Source: Actinobacillus sp. (GTDB taxonomy: Bacteria > Pseudomonadota > Gammaproteobacteria > Enterobacterales > Pasteurellaceae). Taken from it: DNA of 64,000 nucleotides. The stretch is taken from NCBI GenBank assembly GCA_020026155.1, contig JAHHQX010000006.1, positions 44,963-108,962 of the forward strand, given 5' to 3'. The notes beneath the pieces were generated by a model. That model was not told the origin of the DNA. It did no database searches and saw nothing but the letters and a program-made list of their open reading frames with translations. Shown here piece after piece: positions 44,320 to 52,955 of this stretch. The translations under genes were made by a program, and so were the position numbers. The first letter of the stretch is position 1, and every line of letters starts with the position of its first letter.

Positions 44320-45423
44320 ATGAAATTAATCTCGAAAAAATTTCTCACCTCTTTCTCCATCTTTTTTGCTGTTACTTCACTCGCATGTACTGGCATTAGC
44401 ATTAAAACCACACAAAATGATCTTCTCCAAGCACGTACCGTTGAATACGGAGAGGGACATCTTAATAGCGAGCTTATCATTACGCCACGTGGACAAACTT
44501 TCCAATCCTATACACCAGATAAAAAACCGAATGGTTTGAAATGGGTTAACCGTTATGGATACGTTGGTATTTCTATGATGTTCCCAATTTTTATTGGAGA
44601 AGGCTTAAATGAAAAGGGATTAAATGCAGGCATTTTCTACTTTCCGCATTACGGTAGTCTTGCTCCTTATCAGCCTAAATTAGCAAGTAGCTCCCTTTCC
44701 GATATGGAATTTGTAAAATGGGTTTTAGGGAATTTTGCAACAGTTGCAGAAGTAAAAGAAGCGCTGAAAAAGATTCGTATCATCTCTCTCGGTGAACAAA
44801 ATGGTGAACCTCTGCCAACAGGACACTGGCGCATTGCTGATAAGACTGGTGCAAACGTCGTTTTAGAAATTACAAATAAAGGTCAAATCCACTTTTACGA
44901 TAATAAAGTTGGTGTGCTAACCAATAGCCCAGATTATGATTGGCAAATCAAAAACTTAAATAACTACATTAACCTCTACGCAGGTAATGCGCCAGATTAC
45001 AAACAAGATAATCAACCGCTATTCTCATTTGGTGCTGGTACCGGCATGTTAGGTTTACCGGGTGATATCACGCCACCATCACGATTTGTCCGTGCATTTT
45101 TCTATGTAAAAACACTCCCTACTCCAAATAACGCAGAATCAGGTGTTTTAAGCGCTTTCCATATTCTAAATAACTTTGATATCCCCATCGGCGTAGAATA
45201 TAGCCATGCGCACCAACGCTATATTCCGAAAGATTTATTAACCGCAACGCAGTGGACGACGGTGAGCGATTTGTCTAATGATATTTTCTATTATAAATCC
45301 ATGAACAATCCAGAAATTAAAATGGTTGATTTGAAAAAAATTGATTTTGCAAAAATTTCTCCGAAAATCTTGCCGTTAGATAAAGACAAAATTTTTCATT
45401 CCATAAACCTAAATGAGGACTAG
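44320..45423 (+). CDS. Exported linear amide C-N hydrolase, choloylglycine hydrolase family
   Basis: Ntn-type hydrolase of the bile salt hydrolase / penicillin V acylase family, 367 residues. A signal peptide (about 1-22) ends SLA before C23, so signal peptidase I cleavage would itself expose the catalytic N-terminal Cys. Family residues visible: C23, R39 and E42 in ARTVEYG (Asp in classical bile salt hydrolases), N202 in VLTNSPDYDWQIKNLNNY and R258 in SRFVRAFF. A Tyr (Y107, FYFP) stands where many bile salt hydrolases have Asn. The substrate is therefore open: conjugated bile salt, penicillin V or N-acyl-homoserine lactone. SD GAAGGATAG. First gene of an apparent operon with the next two. 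Confidence 0.88.
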   Translation: MKLISKKFLTSFSIFFAVTSLACTGISIKTTQNDLLQARTVEYGEGHLNSELIITPRGQTFQSYTPDKKPNGLKWVNRYGYVGISMMFPIFIGEGLNEKGLNAGIFYFPHYGSLAPYQPKLASSSLSDMEFVKWVLGNFATVAEVKEALKKIRIISLGEQNGEPLPTGHWRIADKTGANVVLEITNKGQIHFYDNKVGVLTNSPDYDWQIKNLNNYINLYAGNAPDYKQDNQPLFSFGAGTGMLGLPGDITPPSRFVRAFFYVKTLPTPNNAESGVLSAFHILNNFDIPIGVEYSHAHQRYIPKDLLTATQWTTVSDLSNDIFYYKSMNNPEIKMVDLKKIDFAKISPKILPLDKDKIFHSINLNED

Positions 45424-45426
45424 ATT

Positions 45427-46188
45427 ATGTTAACTGATTTAACAGGAAAAACTGCCATCATTACGGGGGCAGGTAATGGAATTGGTAAAGCCTCCGCCTT
45501 AATTTTAGCAAAATATGGTGCCAATGTTGTTTGTGGTGATTTACATATTGAAACGGCTAAGGAAACTGCGGCTCTGGCTGAAAAATTAGGTGCACATGCA
45601 TGCGGGGTTCAATGCGATGTCACTAATGAAAAAGACCTAGAAAATCTCGTTAAAACTGCCGTTGCGAATTTTGGAAGTGTTGAAATCCTTGTCAATAACG
45701 CAGGTGGCGGCGGTGGCGGTCGCGAAAATTTTGCGGGGCTTACTTTAGATTATATTGAAAAAATTTACCGCTTAAACGTATTCAGTATCTACAAACTTTC
45801 TCAGTTATGCGCACCTTATATGGAAAAAGCAGAATACGGTTCTATCATCAATATCACCTCTATGGCGGGTGAAATGGCGACGCACAACATGAGTGTATAC
45901 GGAAGTTCGAAAGCTGCCCTCAATCAATTAACCAAATATATGGCAGTCGACCTTGGTCCGTTTATCCGTGTAAATGCTATCGCACCGGGGGCAATCAAAA
46001 CGGACGCCCTCAACTCCGTTTTAACACCAGAAATGGAAGAAAAAATGCTTACCAACACTCCGCTAAAACGTTTAGGTAATGTCGAAGATATCGCTAATGC
46101 CGTGCTTTACTTCGCAAGCCCAATGAGTGCTTGGACAAGTGGGCAAATTCTTGCCGTAAATGGAGGCGGTAGTCAAAGTTTAGATTAA
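45427..46188 (+). CDS. hdhA: 7-alpha-hydroxysteroid-dehydrogenase-type short-chain dehydrogenase
   Basis: Cytoplasmic SDR, 253 residues (E. coli HdhA 255). Cofactor motif TGAGNGIG at 13-20, D38 at the end of the second strand (NAD preference), NNAGGGGGG near 90-98 and the catalytic set S145, Y158, K162. Similarity to HdhA is strongest where SDRs usually diverge: LNVFS, APGAIKTDALNSVLTPEMEE and KMLTNTPLKRLG, against corresponding E. coli segments recalled from knowledge. This supports oxidation of the 7-alpha-hydroxyl of bile acids, but generic SDR activity remains possible. It begins 3 nt after the upstream hydrolase gene, whose end carries the SD GAGGACTAG. Confidence 0.82.
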   Translation: MLTDLTGKTAIITGAGNGIGKASALILAKYGANVVCGDLHIETAKETAALAEKLGAHACGVQCDVTNEKDLENLVKTAVANFGSVEILVNNAGGGGGGRENFAGLTLDYIEKIYRLNVFSIYKLSQLCAPYMEKAEYGSIINITSMAGEMATHNMSVYGSSKAALNQLTKYMAVDLGPFIRVNAIAPGAIKTDALNSVLTPEMEEKMLTNTPLKRLGNVEDIANAVLYFASPMSAWTSGQILAVNGGGSQSLD

Positions 46189-46221
46189 ATCATTTTAGGG
46201 TAATAAATAATATAGGAGTCT

Positions 46222-47271
46222 ATGATGTTAAAATTTATAAAACCCACTTTTTTCACACTTTGTATTGCGACAGCGAGTGCTAATGCACTCGCCCTTCCGC
46301 ATATTGCCGTCCTTGCCACAGGGGGAACCATTGCTGGCGCGGGAGAATCTGCAACACAATCCAATTACACTGCAGGTAAATTAAGTGTAAATCACCTCGT
46401 TACTGCTGTACCTGCGCTTGCTAAAATAGCTGATATCACCCCAATTCAAGTCGCACAAATCGGTAGTCAAGATATGACAGATGATGTGCAATTAGAACTT
46501 GCCAAAACGATTAATCGTGATTGTAGCGATTATGACGGTTTTGTGATTACCCATGGTACCGATACACTGGAAGAAACTGCCTATTTCCTACAACTTACCA
46601 CGCAATGCCAAAAACCGATTGTGCTTGTCGGTGCAATGCTCCCTTCTACCGCACTTGGCGCTGATGGTCCACGCAACCTTTACAATGCCGTGGTTACAGC
46701 TAGCGATCCAGAAACTGCTCACAAAGGTGTGGTAGTAAGCATGAATAACATCATTCTCAGCGCCCGCGATGTTATTAAAGCCAATACATTACAAACTGAT
46801 GCGTTTAAAGGTGCGAATTACGGCAAACTTGGGACTATCATCAATGGTAAAGTCCACTATGAGCGCCAACCTGCTCGTCTCTATGAAACGGCACCATTTA
46901 ACATCACAAATATCACTGAATTACCAAAAGTCGGCATCGTCTATAATCACACAGGTGCACAAGCTGTGCAAACGAATGCTCTTATTGCCTCGGGTTATCA
47001 GGGGATCGTCAGTGCGGGTGTCGGTAATGGGAATATCCATAAGAATATTTGGCAAGCCCTTGAGAAGGCGACTAAAGATGGCATTATAGTTGTCCGGTCT
47101 TCTCGTGTACCCAGCGGTCCGACTACAAAATCAGGGGAAATTGATGATAGAGCCCAGCACTGGGTAGCAGCTGGCGACCTCAGTCCACAAAAAGCCCGTA
47201 TTCTCCTCCAACTCGCCCTGACCCAAACCCATGATTGGCAGAAAATCCAACAGGATTTTGATAAATATTAA
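46222..47271 (+). CDS. ansB: Periplasmic L-asparaginase type II
   Basis: Hydrolyses asparagine (and glutamine weakly) to aspartate and ammonia in the periplasm. 349 residues with a signal peptide ending near ANALA-LPH. Catalytic motifs: ATGGTIAGAG with the nucleophilic Thr, VITHGTDTLEETAYFL with the second Thr-Asp pair, and the Lys in SARDVIKANT; GAMLPSTALGADGPRNLYNAV is also typical. Two ATG codons are adjacent; TAGGAG fits the second slightly better (46225). It follows the SDR by 33 nt on the same strand, so the three genes are likely one operon, joining two exported amide hydrolases. Confidence 0.95.
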   Translation: MMLKFIKPTFFTLCIATASANALALPHIAVLATGGTIAGAGESATQSNYTAGKLSVNHLVTAVPALAKIADITPIQVAQIGSQDMTDDVQLELAKTINRDCSDYDGFVITHGTDTLEETAYFLQLTTQCQKPIVLVGAMLPSTALGADGPRNLYNAVVTASDPETAHKGVVVSMNNIILSARDVIKANTLQTDAFKGANYGKLGTIINGKVHYERQPARLYETAPFNITNITELPKVGIVYNHTGAQAVQTNALIASGYQGIVSAGVGNGNIHKNIWQALEKATKDGIIVVRSSRVPSGPTTKSGEIDDRAQHWVAAGDLSPQKARILLQLALTQTHDWQKIQQDFDKY

Positions 47272-47279
47272 ATAAAAAA

Positions 47280-47323
47280 TCACGCCCCAATTTTCATAAA
47301 ATTTTATGATTTTCGGGGCGTGA
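47280..47323. repeat. Dispersed 3'-end element, copy 8 (inverted pair)
   Basis: Left unit TCACGCCCCAATTTTCATAA, right unit ATGATTTTCGGGGCGTGA. The whole is a near-perfect 44-bp palindrome between the converging ends of ansB and yjjW and probably terminates both. Confidence 0.85.
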
Positions 47324-47328
47324 TAATT

Positions 47329-48138
47329 TTAGTAAATAATTTTTAATTTATGTAATCCACAATGTTGAGCATAATTAGCCAGACGCTTTACCTCCTCTCG
47401 TGTAGGAATATAAGGGACTAAACCTTGTGGATCCCGCGTCCCTCGCGTATGCGGGATAATGAGCTTAAAATGGGCTGTTTGAATTTTAGGTAGATGGGCA
47501 ATTTGCTCTACCAGTGCATAGGCATCATAGAATCCCTTTACCCAAACCAACCGAATTTCTTCAATTTTTTCATGCATAAGTAAATAACGTAAATTCGATA
47601 AGTTACGTTGTAACATTTTCTTTATTTGATTATTTTGACAAGTAAATCCCCTTACCTTTTGGGGCGGAGGAATCTTACCTTGTCGATTGGCACGATTAAG
47701 GCATAACAAACACAGTCCCTCTCCAATTCCCTTAATATCAAAAAGAAATTTATCCGTGTAAGCAATAAGGGGAAGTGTTTTAGCATAATCAAAGAAACCA
47801 TTACTATCTAAATAACACGTCAATCCTTCTGCTTTAAGTCGTTTAAAAAGAGGAATAAGTTCTCTAGCATGCAATGTTGGTTCCCCGCCAGAGAATGTTA
47901 CGCCTCGAATAAAGGGACGTGCTTCCATAATTTTATCGAAAAGTGTTGCAAGAGAAATCATTTTACCCGCATCCGTTTGTCTAGGGATCGTCTCAGGATT
48001 ATGGCAATACAGACAATTTAAATTGCATCCTTGCAAGAAAATACTCGTACGATTCCCCACTCCGTCTACATTAGAGAAAGGAATAATACGATGAACGGGT
48101 AAAAATAGTGAAGTTAACTCATTTACCCGCTGTGACAT
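47329..48138 (-). CDS. yjjW: Glycyl radical enzyme activase, YjjW-type radical SAM protein
   Basis: Radical SAM enzyme that installs the glycyl radical on YjjI. About 269 residues from the ATG at 48138 (an ATG 9 nt upstream is possible but too close to the SD AAGGG). The activase motif Cx3Cx2C is in FLQGCNLNCLYCHNPE, followed by GVTFSGGEPTLHA. The eight-Cys ferredoxin insert of E. coli YjjW is absent; a CLLC pair plus a further Cys occur near residues 143-167 instead. This short form fits what is known from H. influenzae. It overlaps the end of yjjI. Confidence 0.88.
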   Translation of the reverse strand: MSQRVNELTSLFLPVHRIIPFSNVDGVGNRTSIFLQGCNLNCLYCHNPETIPRQTDAGKMISLATLFDKIMEARPFIRGVTFSGGEPTLHARELIPLFKRLKAEGLTCYLDSNGFFDYAKTLPLIAYTDKFLFDIKGIGEGLCLLCLNRANRQGKIPPPQKVRGFTCQNNQIKKMLQRNLSNLRYLLMHEKIEEIRLVWVKGFYDAYALVEQIAHLPKIQTAHFKLIIPHTRGTRDPQGLVPYIPTREEVKRLANYAQHCGLHKLKIIY

Positions 48139-49663
48139 CTTTTTCATCCCTTAATTGGCGATCAAACACATGAGCGCAATCATCGGTGCCCGCACCAAAC
48201 CACGTGGTATCTTGTAACACTACCTCACCTTTACGATATTTTTCAACCTCACTTTTCTTAACAAGATAGCCTGTCACTCGAATCAAATCACTATTTTTAA
48301 GATAAGTCGTAATGTAACGATAACCTAATGAAAAGGCACCATTAATAATATCGATAATTGCATCTGGATGTTCTTCATAAGTTTGATCAAAGGCGAATAA
48401 ATCACCTGTACCAGCAGGGAAATAACGATGATATGGCGCGGATTGTTTTAAATGTGCTAATAAAGTCGGCTCTTCCCCAATTTTAATGCGATGCGCGGGT
48501 GTATTATATTTATCTTCTTCATCTAGGCTTGCACCTACTTGGGCATGCAGTAAGTAGCGATTATCTGTTCGTTCTACATAAACACCAGAGTGGGAATTGA
48601 CTACTTTTTCTAGCGTATCCATTAATGCAGTCGCAATTTCATCACCTCGTACACTTTGACCAAACGTTTCATTCCGACCTTCTCTCATCAAAAAATGGTT
48701 CACCGCATCAGCTAAACCGACAATTCCCAGCATGCTCGTAAAATTAGTTCGTTTAATAAAACCTTCTTTGACAAGAAAATCAGTATCGAAAAAATGGCTT
48801 CGCTCAATGAGGAAACGATGACGTTTATCCATGGTAGATAATGCCAATTTTGCAATATACGGTAAAATTTCTTCTTGCATTTCTTCCACGCTTGAACAAC
48901 GACGTGCAATGGTACCTAAACGCAAACGTGTCAGTGTATAAGCGCCACCGCCTTCGGGAAGTGCATTGTAGCAACTCGCAATCGCATAATTTTCTCCGGA
49001 TTCTGAGGCGTAATAGGCATCATTTGCAAAAGATGGTTTAGCTGCAACAAGGCAAGCTTTAGCGGCTAATTCTGCAAATTGTCTATCGGTTTTATTGGGA
49101 TCATAACGAATAGTGAGATTTGGAGTAGGATTTTGTAGCTCGATGACGGCTTTTAGAATTAAACGTCCAGCCCGACTGTCTTCTGGTCCAATATTGGCAT
49201 GACAAAAAGAATCAGGGATAGTTTTATCAATATAATTCAAAAAGCGTTTAATCTTTAAATAATCACGGTTTTCATCATGGATAAAAGGTTCAAGTAATTT
49301 ATCTAAGCGCCCTATGTAGACAGGATAACTAGTGACAGAAGGAATGTGGGAATAAATGATAAGGAGCCCGTCTAATACATCCTCTAAGGTTCTAGGCACA
49401 GGGAGATCTAAAAACTCACAGCCTTTTTCAAGAAACACTTGATAATCTGGCAAAATATAACGAGGACGGTAAATGGCGTAGCCTTCATTTAAATCACAAA
49501 TCATTTGATTCTGGAATGCTTGCCACTCTTCATCGGTATACCCTAATAATTCCCGCGGATCAAAAAGCCGTTCTGCAATATTAGCTAATAAAACCAGTTT
49601 CTGATGACAGGTTAAATTATTGGCAGTGACCATCGTTAAAATATCTTGAAGATGAGATTGCAT
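48119..49663 (-). CDS. yjjI: Glycyl radical enzyme YjjI
   Basis: Predicted oxygen-sensitive glycyl radical protein of unknown substrate, 514 residues (E. coli 516). The radical-carrying Gly is probably G465 in IRVTGYLVKK, the RVxGY motif. Other conserved-looking stretches are SCYNALPEGGGAYTLTRLRL (with a candidate catalytic Cys) and GIVGLADAVNHFLMREGRNE. The C-terminal TTWFGAGTDDCAHVFDRQ continues beyond the Gly further than in PflB. SD AGGAGAAG. yjjW overlaps its end, so enzyme and activase are co-expressed. In E. coli the pair sits near the deo genes; no deo genes are here. Confidence 0.88.
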   Translation of the reverse strand: MQSHLQDILTMVTANNLTCHQKLVLLANIAERLFDPRELLGYTDEEWQAFQNQMICDLNEGYAIYRPRYILPDYQVFLEKGCEFLDLPVPRTLEDVLDGLLIIYSHIPSVTSYPVYIGRLDKLLEPFIHDENRDYLKIKRFLNYIDKTIPDSFCHANIGPEDSRAGRLILKAVIELQNPTPNLTIRYDPNKTDRQFAELAAKACLVAAKPSFANDAYYASESGENYAIASCYNALPEGGGAYTLTRLRLGTIARRCSSVEEMQEEILPYIAKLALSTMDKRHRFLIERSHFFDTDFLVKEGFIKRTNFTSMLGIVGLADAVNHFLMREGRNETFGQSVRGDEIATALMDTLEKVVNSHSGVYVERTDNRYLLHAQVGASLDEEDKYNTPAHRIKIGEEPTLLAHLKQSAPYHRYFPAGTGDLFAFDQTYEEHPDAIIDIINGAFSLGYRYITTYLKNSDLIRVTGYLVKKSEVEKYRKGEVVLQDTTWFGAGTDDCAHVFDRQLRDEKDVTAGK

Positions 49664-49690
49664 AACACTTCTCCTATTTATTTATACCAC

Positions 49691-49718
49691 TAAAATTTCT
49701 CCGAAAATTGAGGCGTAA
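49691..49718 (-). repeat. Dispersed 3'-end element, copy 9
   Basis: On the plus strand AAAATTTCTCCGAAAATTG then AGGCGTAA. It lies beyond the pntB terminator and upstream of yjjI. Confidence 0.65.
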
Positions 49719-49719
49719 T

Positions 49720-49748
49720 AAAAAAGGTCACATTGCTGTGACCTTTTA
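49720..49748 (-). terminator. Terminator after pntB
   Basis: AAAGGTCAC and GTGACCTTT pair around ATTGCT; on the minus strand the stem is followed by TT and a T/A-rich run. Confidence 0.8.
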
Positions 49749-49754
49749 TTATTT

Positions 49755-51128
49755 TTATAAATCTTTAACGATTTCTTCTACGCTTTGTTTTGCATCGCCA
49801 AACAGCATTTCAGTATTATCTTTAAAGAATAACGGGTTTTGAACACCGGCATAACCGACTGCCATTGAGCGTTTAAAGACAACAACATGCGCTGCTTTCC
49901 AAACTTCTAATACTGGCATGCCTGCGATTGGGCTATTTGGATCTTCTGCCGCTGCTGGGTTTACAGTATCGTTTGCACCGATAACTAATACAACGTCAGT
50001 AGATGGGAAATCTTCATTGATTTCATCCATTTCATGCACAATATCATATGGAAGTTTTGCTTCCGCTAATAATACATTCATGTGTCCTGGTAAACGACCA
50101 GCAACTGGGTGAATCGCAAAGCGAACTTCTTTACCCATATCACGTAATTTTTGAGTTAAATCAGCGATCGGATATTGCGCTTGCGCCACTGCCATACCAT
50201 ATCCAGGCACAATGATGATAGATTGTGAATCTTTTAATAACTCTGCAACATCTTTCGCGGTAGTTTCATGGTATTCACCTTGTTCAACATCACTTGAAAC
50301 TTGAACATCATTACCAAAACCACCTGCAATTACGCTGATAAATGAGCGGTTCATTGCTTTACACATAATGTATGAAAGAATCGCACCAGAAGAACCAACT
50401 AATGCACCTGTCGTGATAAGAAGGTCATTATCTAACATAAAACCTGCTGCGGCAGCCGCCCAACCAGAATATGAGTTAAGCATAGATACCACCACTGGCA
50501 TATCTGCACCACCAATTGATGATACTAAGTGCCAGCCAAATGCTAATGCAATAATGAGCATTAAAAGCACTGGGAATAAGTTTCTTGGTTCTTTAACAAA
50601 CACGATAAGTAAAAGTGCTGATACGATTAACGCCGCTAAATTTAATTTATGACGATGTGGCAACATCAATGCGCGTGATTTTACTTTACCACTTAATTTA
50701 CCGTAAGCCACTAATGAACCAGTGAAAGTAACCGCACCGATGAAGATCCCAAGGAAAACTTCAACATTGTGGATATTTTCCATCGCTGGTGACATCGTTT
50801 CGTGTAAGCCATAGCTGTTGAAACCAACAAGAACCGCTGCTAAGCCAACAAAGCTATGTAAAATTGCCACCAACTCTGGCATTTCTGTCATTTCAACTTT
50901 CATTGCTTTACGTACGCCAATAATAGCCCCGATAAGCATCGCTAAAATGATCCATACAGTTCCCTGACTTTCTGGAGAGAAAATGGTAACAATCAGGGCG
51001 ATTGCCATACCAATAATCCCATACCACGCACCTGCTTTCGCCGTTTCGTGTTTAGAGAGTCCAGCCAGACTCATAATGAAAAGTAATGCGGAAACAATAT
51101 ACGCCGCATGAACAAAACTTAATGACAT
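49755..51128 (-). CDS. pntB: NAD(P) transhydrogenase subunit beta
   Basis: Inner-membrane subunit of the proton-translocating transhydrogenase that reduces NADP+ with NADH at the expense of the proton gradient. 457 residues (E. coli 462). Eight or nine membrane segments in the first 265 residues, then the NADP-binding domain III with IIVPGYGMAVAQAQYPIADL, HPVAGRLPGHMNVLLAEA and LVIGANDTVNPAA. It is separated from pntA by 15 nt, SD AGGAGAAAC. Confidence 0.97.
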   Translation of the reverse strand: MSLSFVHAAYIVSALLFIMSLAGLSKHETAKAGAWYGIIGMAIALIVTIFSPESQGTVWIILAMLIGAIIGVRKAMKVEMTEMPELVAILHSFVGLAAVLVGFNSYGLHETMSPAMENIHNVEVFLGIFIGAVTFTGSLVAYGKLSGKVKSRALMLPHRHKLNLAALIVSALLLIVFVKEPRNLFPVLLMLIIALAFGWHLVSSIGGADMPVVVSMLNSYSGWAAAAAGFMLDNDLLITTGALVGSSGAILSYIMCKAMNRSFISVIAGGFGNDVQVSSDVEQGEYHETTAKDVAELLKDSQSIIIVPGYGMAVAQAQYPIADLTQKLRDMGKEVRFAIHPVAGRLPGHMNVLLAEAKLPYDIVHEMDEINEDFPSTDVVLVIGANDTVNPAAAEDPNSPIAGMPVLEVWKAAHVVVFKRSMAVGYAGVQNPLFFKDNTEMLFGDAKQSVEEIVKDL

Positions 51129-51143
51129 ATTTGTTTCTCCTTA

Positions 51144-52679
51144 TTATCCTTTTTTGAACATAGCAAGCATACGTTGAGTCACTTTAAAGCCACCAAAAAT
51201 ATTGATGCTTGCAACTAAGATTGCAATAAAGGCAAGTAAACTAATAAAGAATCCGCCTTGTGCAATTTGTAATAATGCGCCGACAATAATAATCCCCGAA
51301 ATCGCATTTGTTACGGCCATTAATGGTGTATGGAGCGCATGGCTAACATTCCATACGACGTAGTAACCTACCACACAAGAAAGGATAAACACGGAGAAAT
51401 GTGTTAAGAAGGCCATTGGTGCCATTGCCGCAATCCATAAGAAAATAATCGCAGCTAATGCCATTAATCCATATTTTTTCTTCGCACTCATTGGTTCTTT
51501 TTCTGCTTTTTTGGCAACAGGTGCTGCTTGTGGCTGTGCTTTTGGCTGAGCAGAAACTTGAATTGGTGGTGCTGGCCATGTAATTTCACCATCTTTAATT
51601 ACGGTAACATGACGGATAATTACATCATCGAAATTTAATACTAATTCGCCATTTTTTTCTGGGCAAAGTAGTTTCAATAAATTTACTAGGTTTGTACCAT
51701 ACAATTGTGAAGATTGTGTCGGTAAACGGCTTGGTAAATCGGTATAACCAATAATTTTTACTTGGTTACTGGTTGTAACGATTTTATTCGCTTTGGTTAA
51801 TTCACAGTTACCACCGGTTGCTGCTGCCAAGTCCACAATGATGCTACCTGGTTGCATACTTTCTACCATTTCTTTTGTAATAAGGCGTGGAGCCGGTTTT
51901 CCTGGAATAAGTGCAGTCGTAATAATAATATTTACTTCTTTTGCTTGTTCCGCATAAAGTGCTTCAGCACGACGGTTAAATTCATCTGACATTACTTTTG
52001 CATAACCATCGCCACTACCACCTTCTTCTTTGAAATTAATTTCAAGGAAGCTTGCGCCCATACTTTCAACTTGTTCTTTTACTTCTGGACGAGAGTCAAA
52101 AGCACGAACAATCGCACCAAGGCTATGTGCCGTACCGATTGCTGCTAATCCTGCAACCCCCGCGCCAATCACTAATACTTTTGCAGGTGGCACTTTACCC
52201 GCTGCAGTAATTTGCCCAGTGAAGAAGCTACCAAATTGATTTGCTGCTTCAATAACGGCACGGTAACCAGCGATATTCGCCATAGAGCTTAGTGCATCCA
52301 TAGATTGTGCACGTGAAATTCGAGGAACCGCATCCATTGCTAATACATTGATTTTTTTATCTTTTAATTTTTGCATTAATTCTGGATGCTGAGCTGGCCA
52401 AATGAAACTGATTAAGGTTGCACCTTCTTTCATCATGGCAATTTCATCATCTTCTGGCGGATTAACTTTTAAAATAAGATCTGACTGCCAAACTTCAGCG
52501 GTTTTTCCAATAGTTGCGCCCGCCGCTACATAGGCTTTATCTTCGAAATCTGCGTTTAAGCCGGCATTTTTTTCTATCATCACCTCGAAACCAAGTTGCA
52601 ACAGTTGTTGCACGGTTTTTGGTGTGGCTGCAACACGATTTTCATTTTTTAGCCTTTCTTTAGGTACACCAATTTGCAT
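51144..52679 (-). CDS. pntA: NAD(P) transhydrogenase subunit alpha
   Basis: Subunit with the NAD-binding domain I and the first membrane segments, 511 residues (E. coli 510). It opens MQIGVPKERLKNENRVAATP, the alanine dehydrogenase/PNT signature; the Rossmann motif is VLVIGAGVAGLAAIGTAHSL, followed by EQVESMGASFLEI. About four C-terminal membrane segments follow a linker rich in Ala/Pro/Gln/Lys (about 375-400). SD GAGGAAAC. First gene of pntAB, divergent from sfsA. Confidence 0.97.
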   Translation of the reverse strand: MQIGVPKERLKNENRVAATPKTVQQLLQLGFEVMIEKNAGLNADFEDKAYVAAGATIGKTAEVWQSDLILKVNPPEDDEIAMMKEGATLISFIWPAQHPELMQKLKDKKINVLAMDAVPRISRAQSMDALSSMANIAGYRAVIEAANQFGSFFTGQITAAGKVPPAKVLVIGAGVAGLAAIGTAHSLGAIVRAFDSRPEVKEQVESMGASFLEINFKEEGGSGDGYAKVMSDEFNRRAEALYAEQAKEVNIIITTALIPGKPAPRLITKEMVESMQPGSIIVDLAAATGGNCELTKANKIVTTSNQVKIIGYTDLPSRLPTQSSQLYGTNLVNLLKLLCPEKNGELVLNFDDVIIRHVTVIKDGEITWPAPPIQVSAQPKAQPQAAPVAKKAEKEPMSAKKKYGLMALAAIIFLWIAAMAPMAFLTHFSVFILSCVVGYYVVWNVSHALHTPLMAVTNAISGIIIVGALLQIAQGGFFISLLAFIAILVASINIFGGFKVTQRMLAMFKKG

Positions 52680-52904
52680 AATGTTTCCTCAAAATAATTA
52701 ATAAAAAATAAGCTACTCGCTTACGCCTATTGAGTCTAATCAATTGCCCTTACTATACCTTTAAATCCCAATATTAAAAAGTGGAAAATATTCAATTTAT
52801 TCAATAGGTCAACTAGAGATAGCCTGCGTATTCCGACTATTAATATATTTTATTTTATAATAAAGCATGCTTTTTAATCATTTTTGTATTATGCTTACAA
52901 ATGT

Positions 52905-52922
52905 GTCGTAAATTTATACGAC
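52905..52922. promoter_or_regulatory. Palindrome upstream of sfsA
   Basis: GTCGTA-AATTTA-TACGAC is a perfect inverted repeat about 35 bp upstream of the sfsA start, just before a possible -10 (TATAAA at 52928-52933). It looks like a repressor or activator site; no known regulator matches that I recognise. Confidence 0.4.
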
Positions 52923-52955
52923 TATTGTATAAAATTTGTATTAAGGAGGATTACC

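Noticed and set aside
45347..45375. A stretch GCAAAAATTTCTCCGAAAAT inside the amidase gene resembling dispersed copy 9
   Set aside because: It lacks the GAGGCGT/ACGCC outer arm and encodes a region (FAKISPKILPLD) that aligns in length with family members, so similarity is probably due to A/T composition.
49664..49754. FNR-type site (TTGAT-n4-ATCAA) before yjjI, expected for an oxygen-sensitive enzyme
   Set aside because: No acceptable match was found in the short upstream region.
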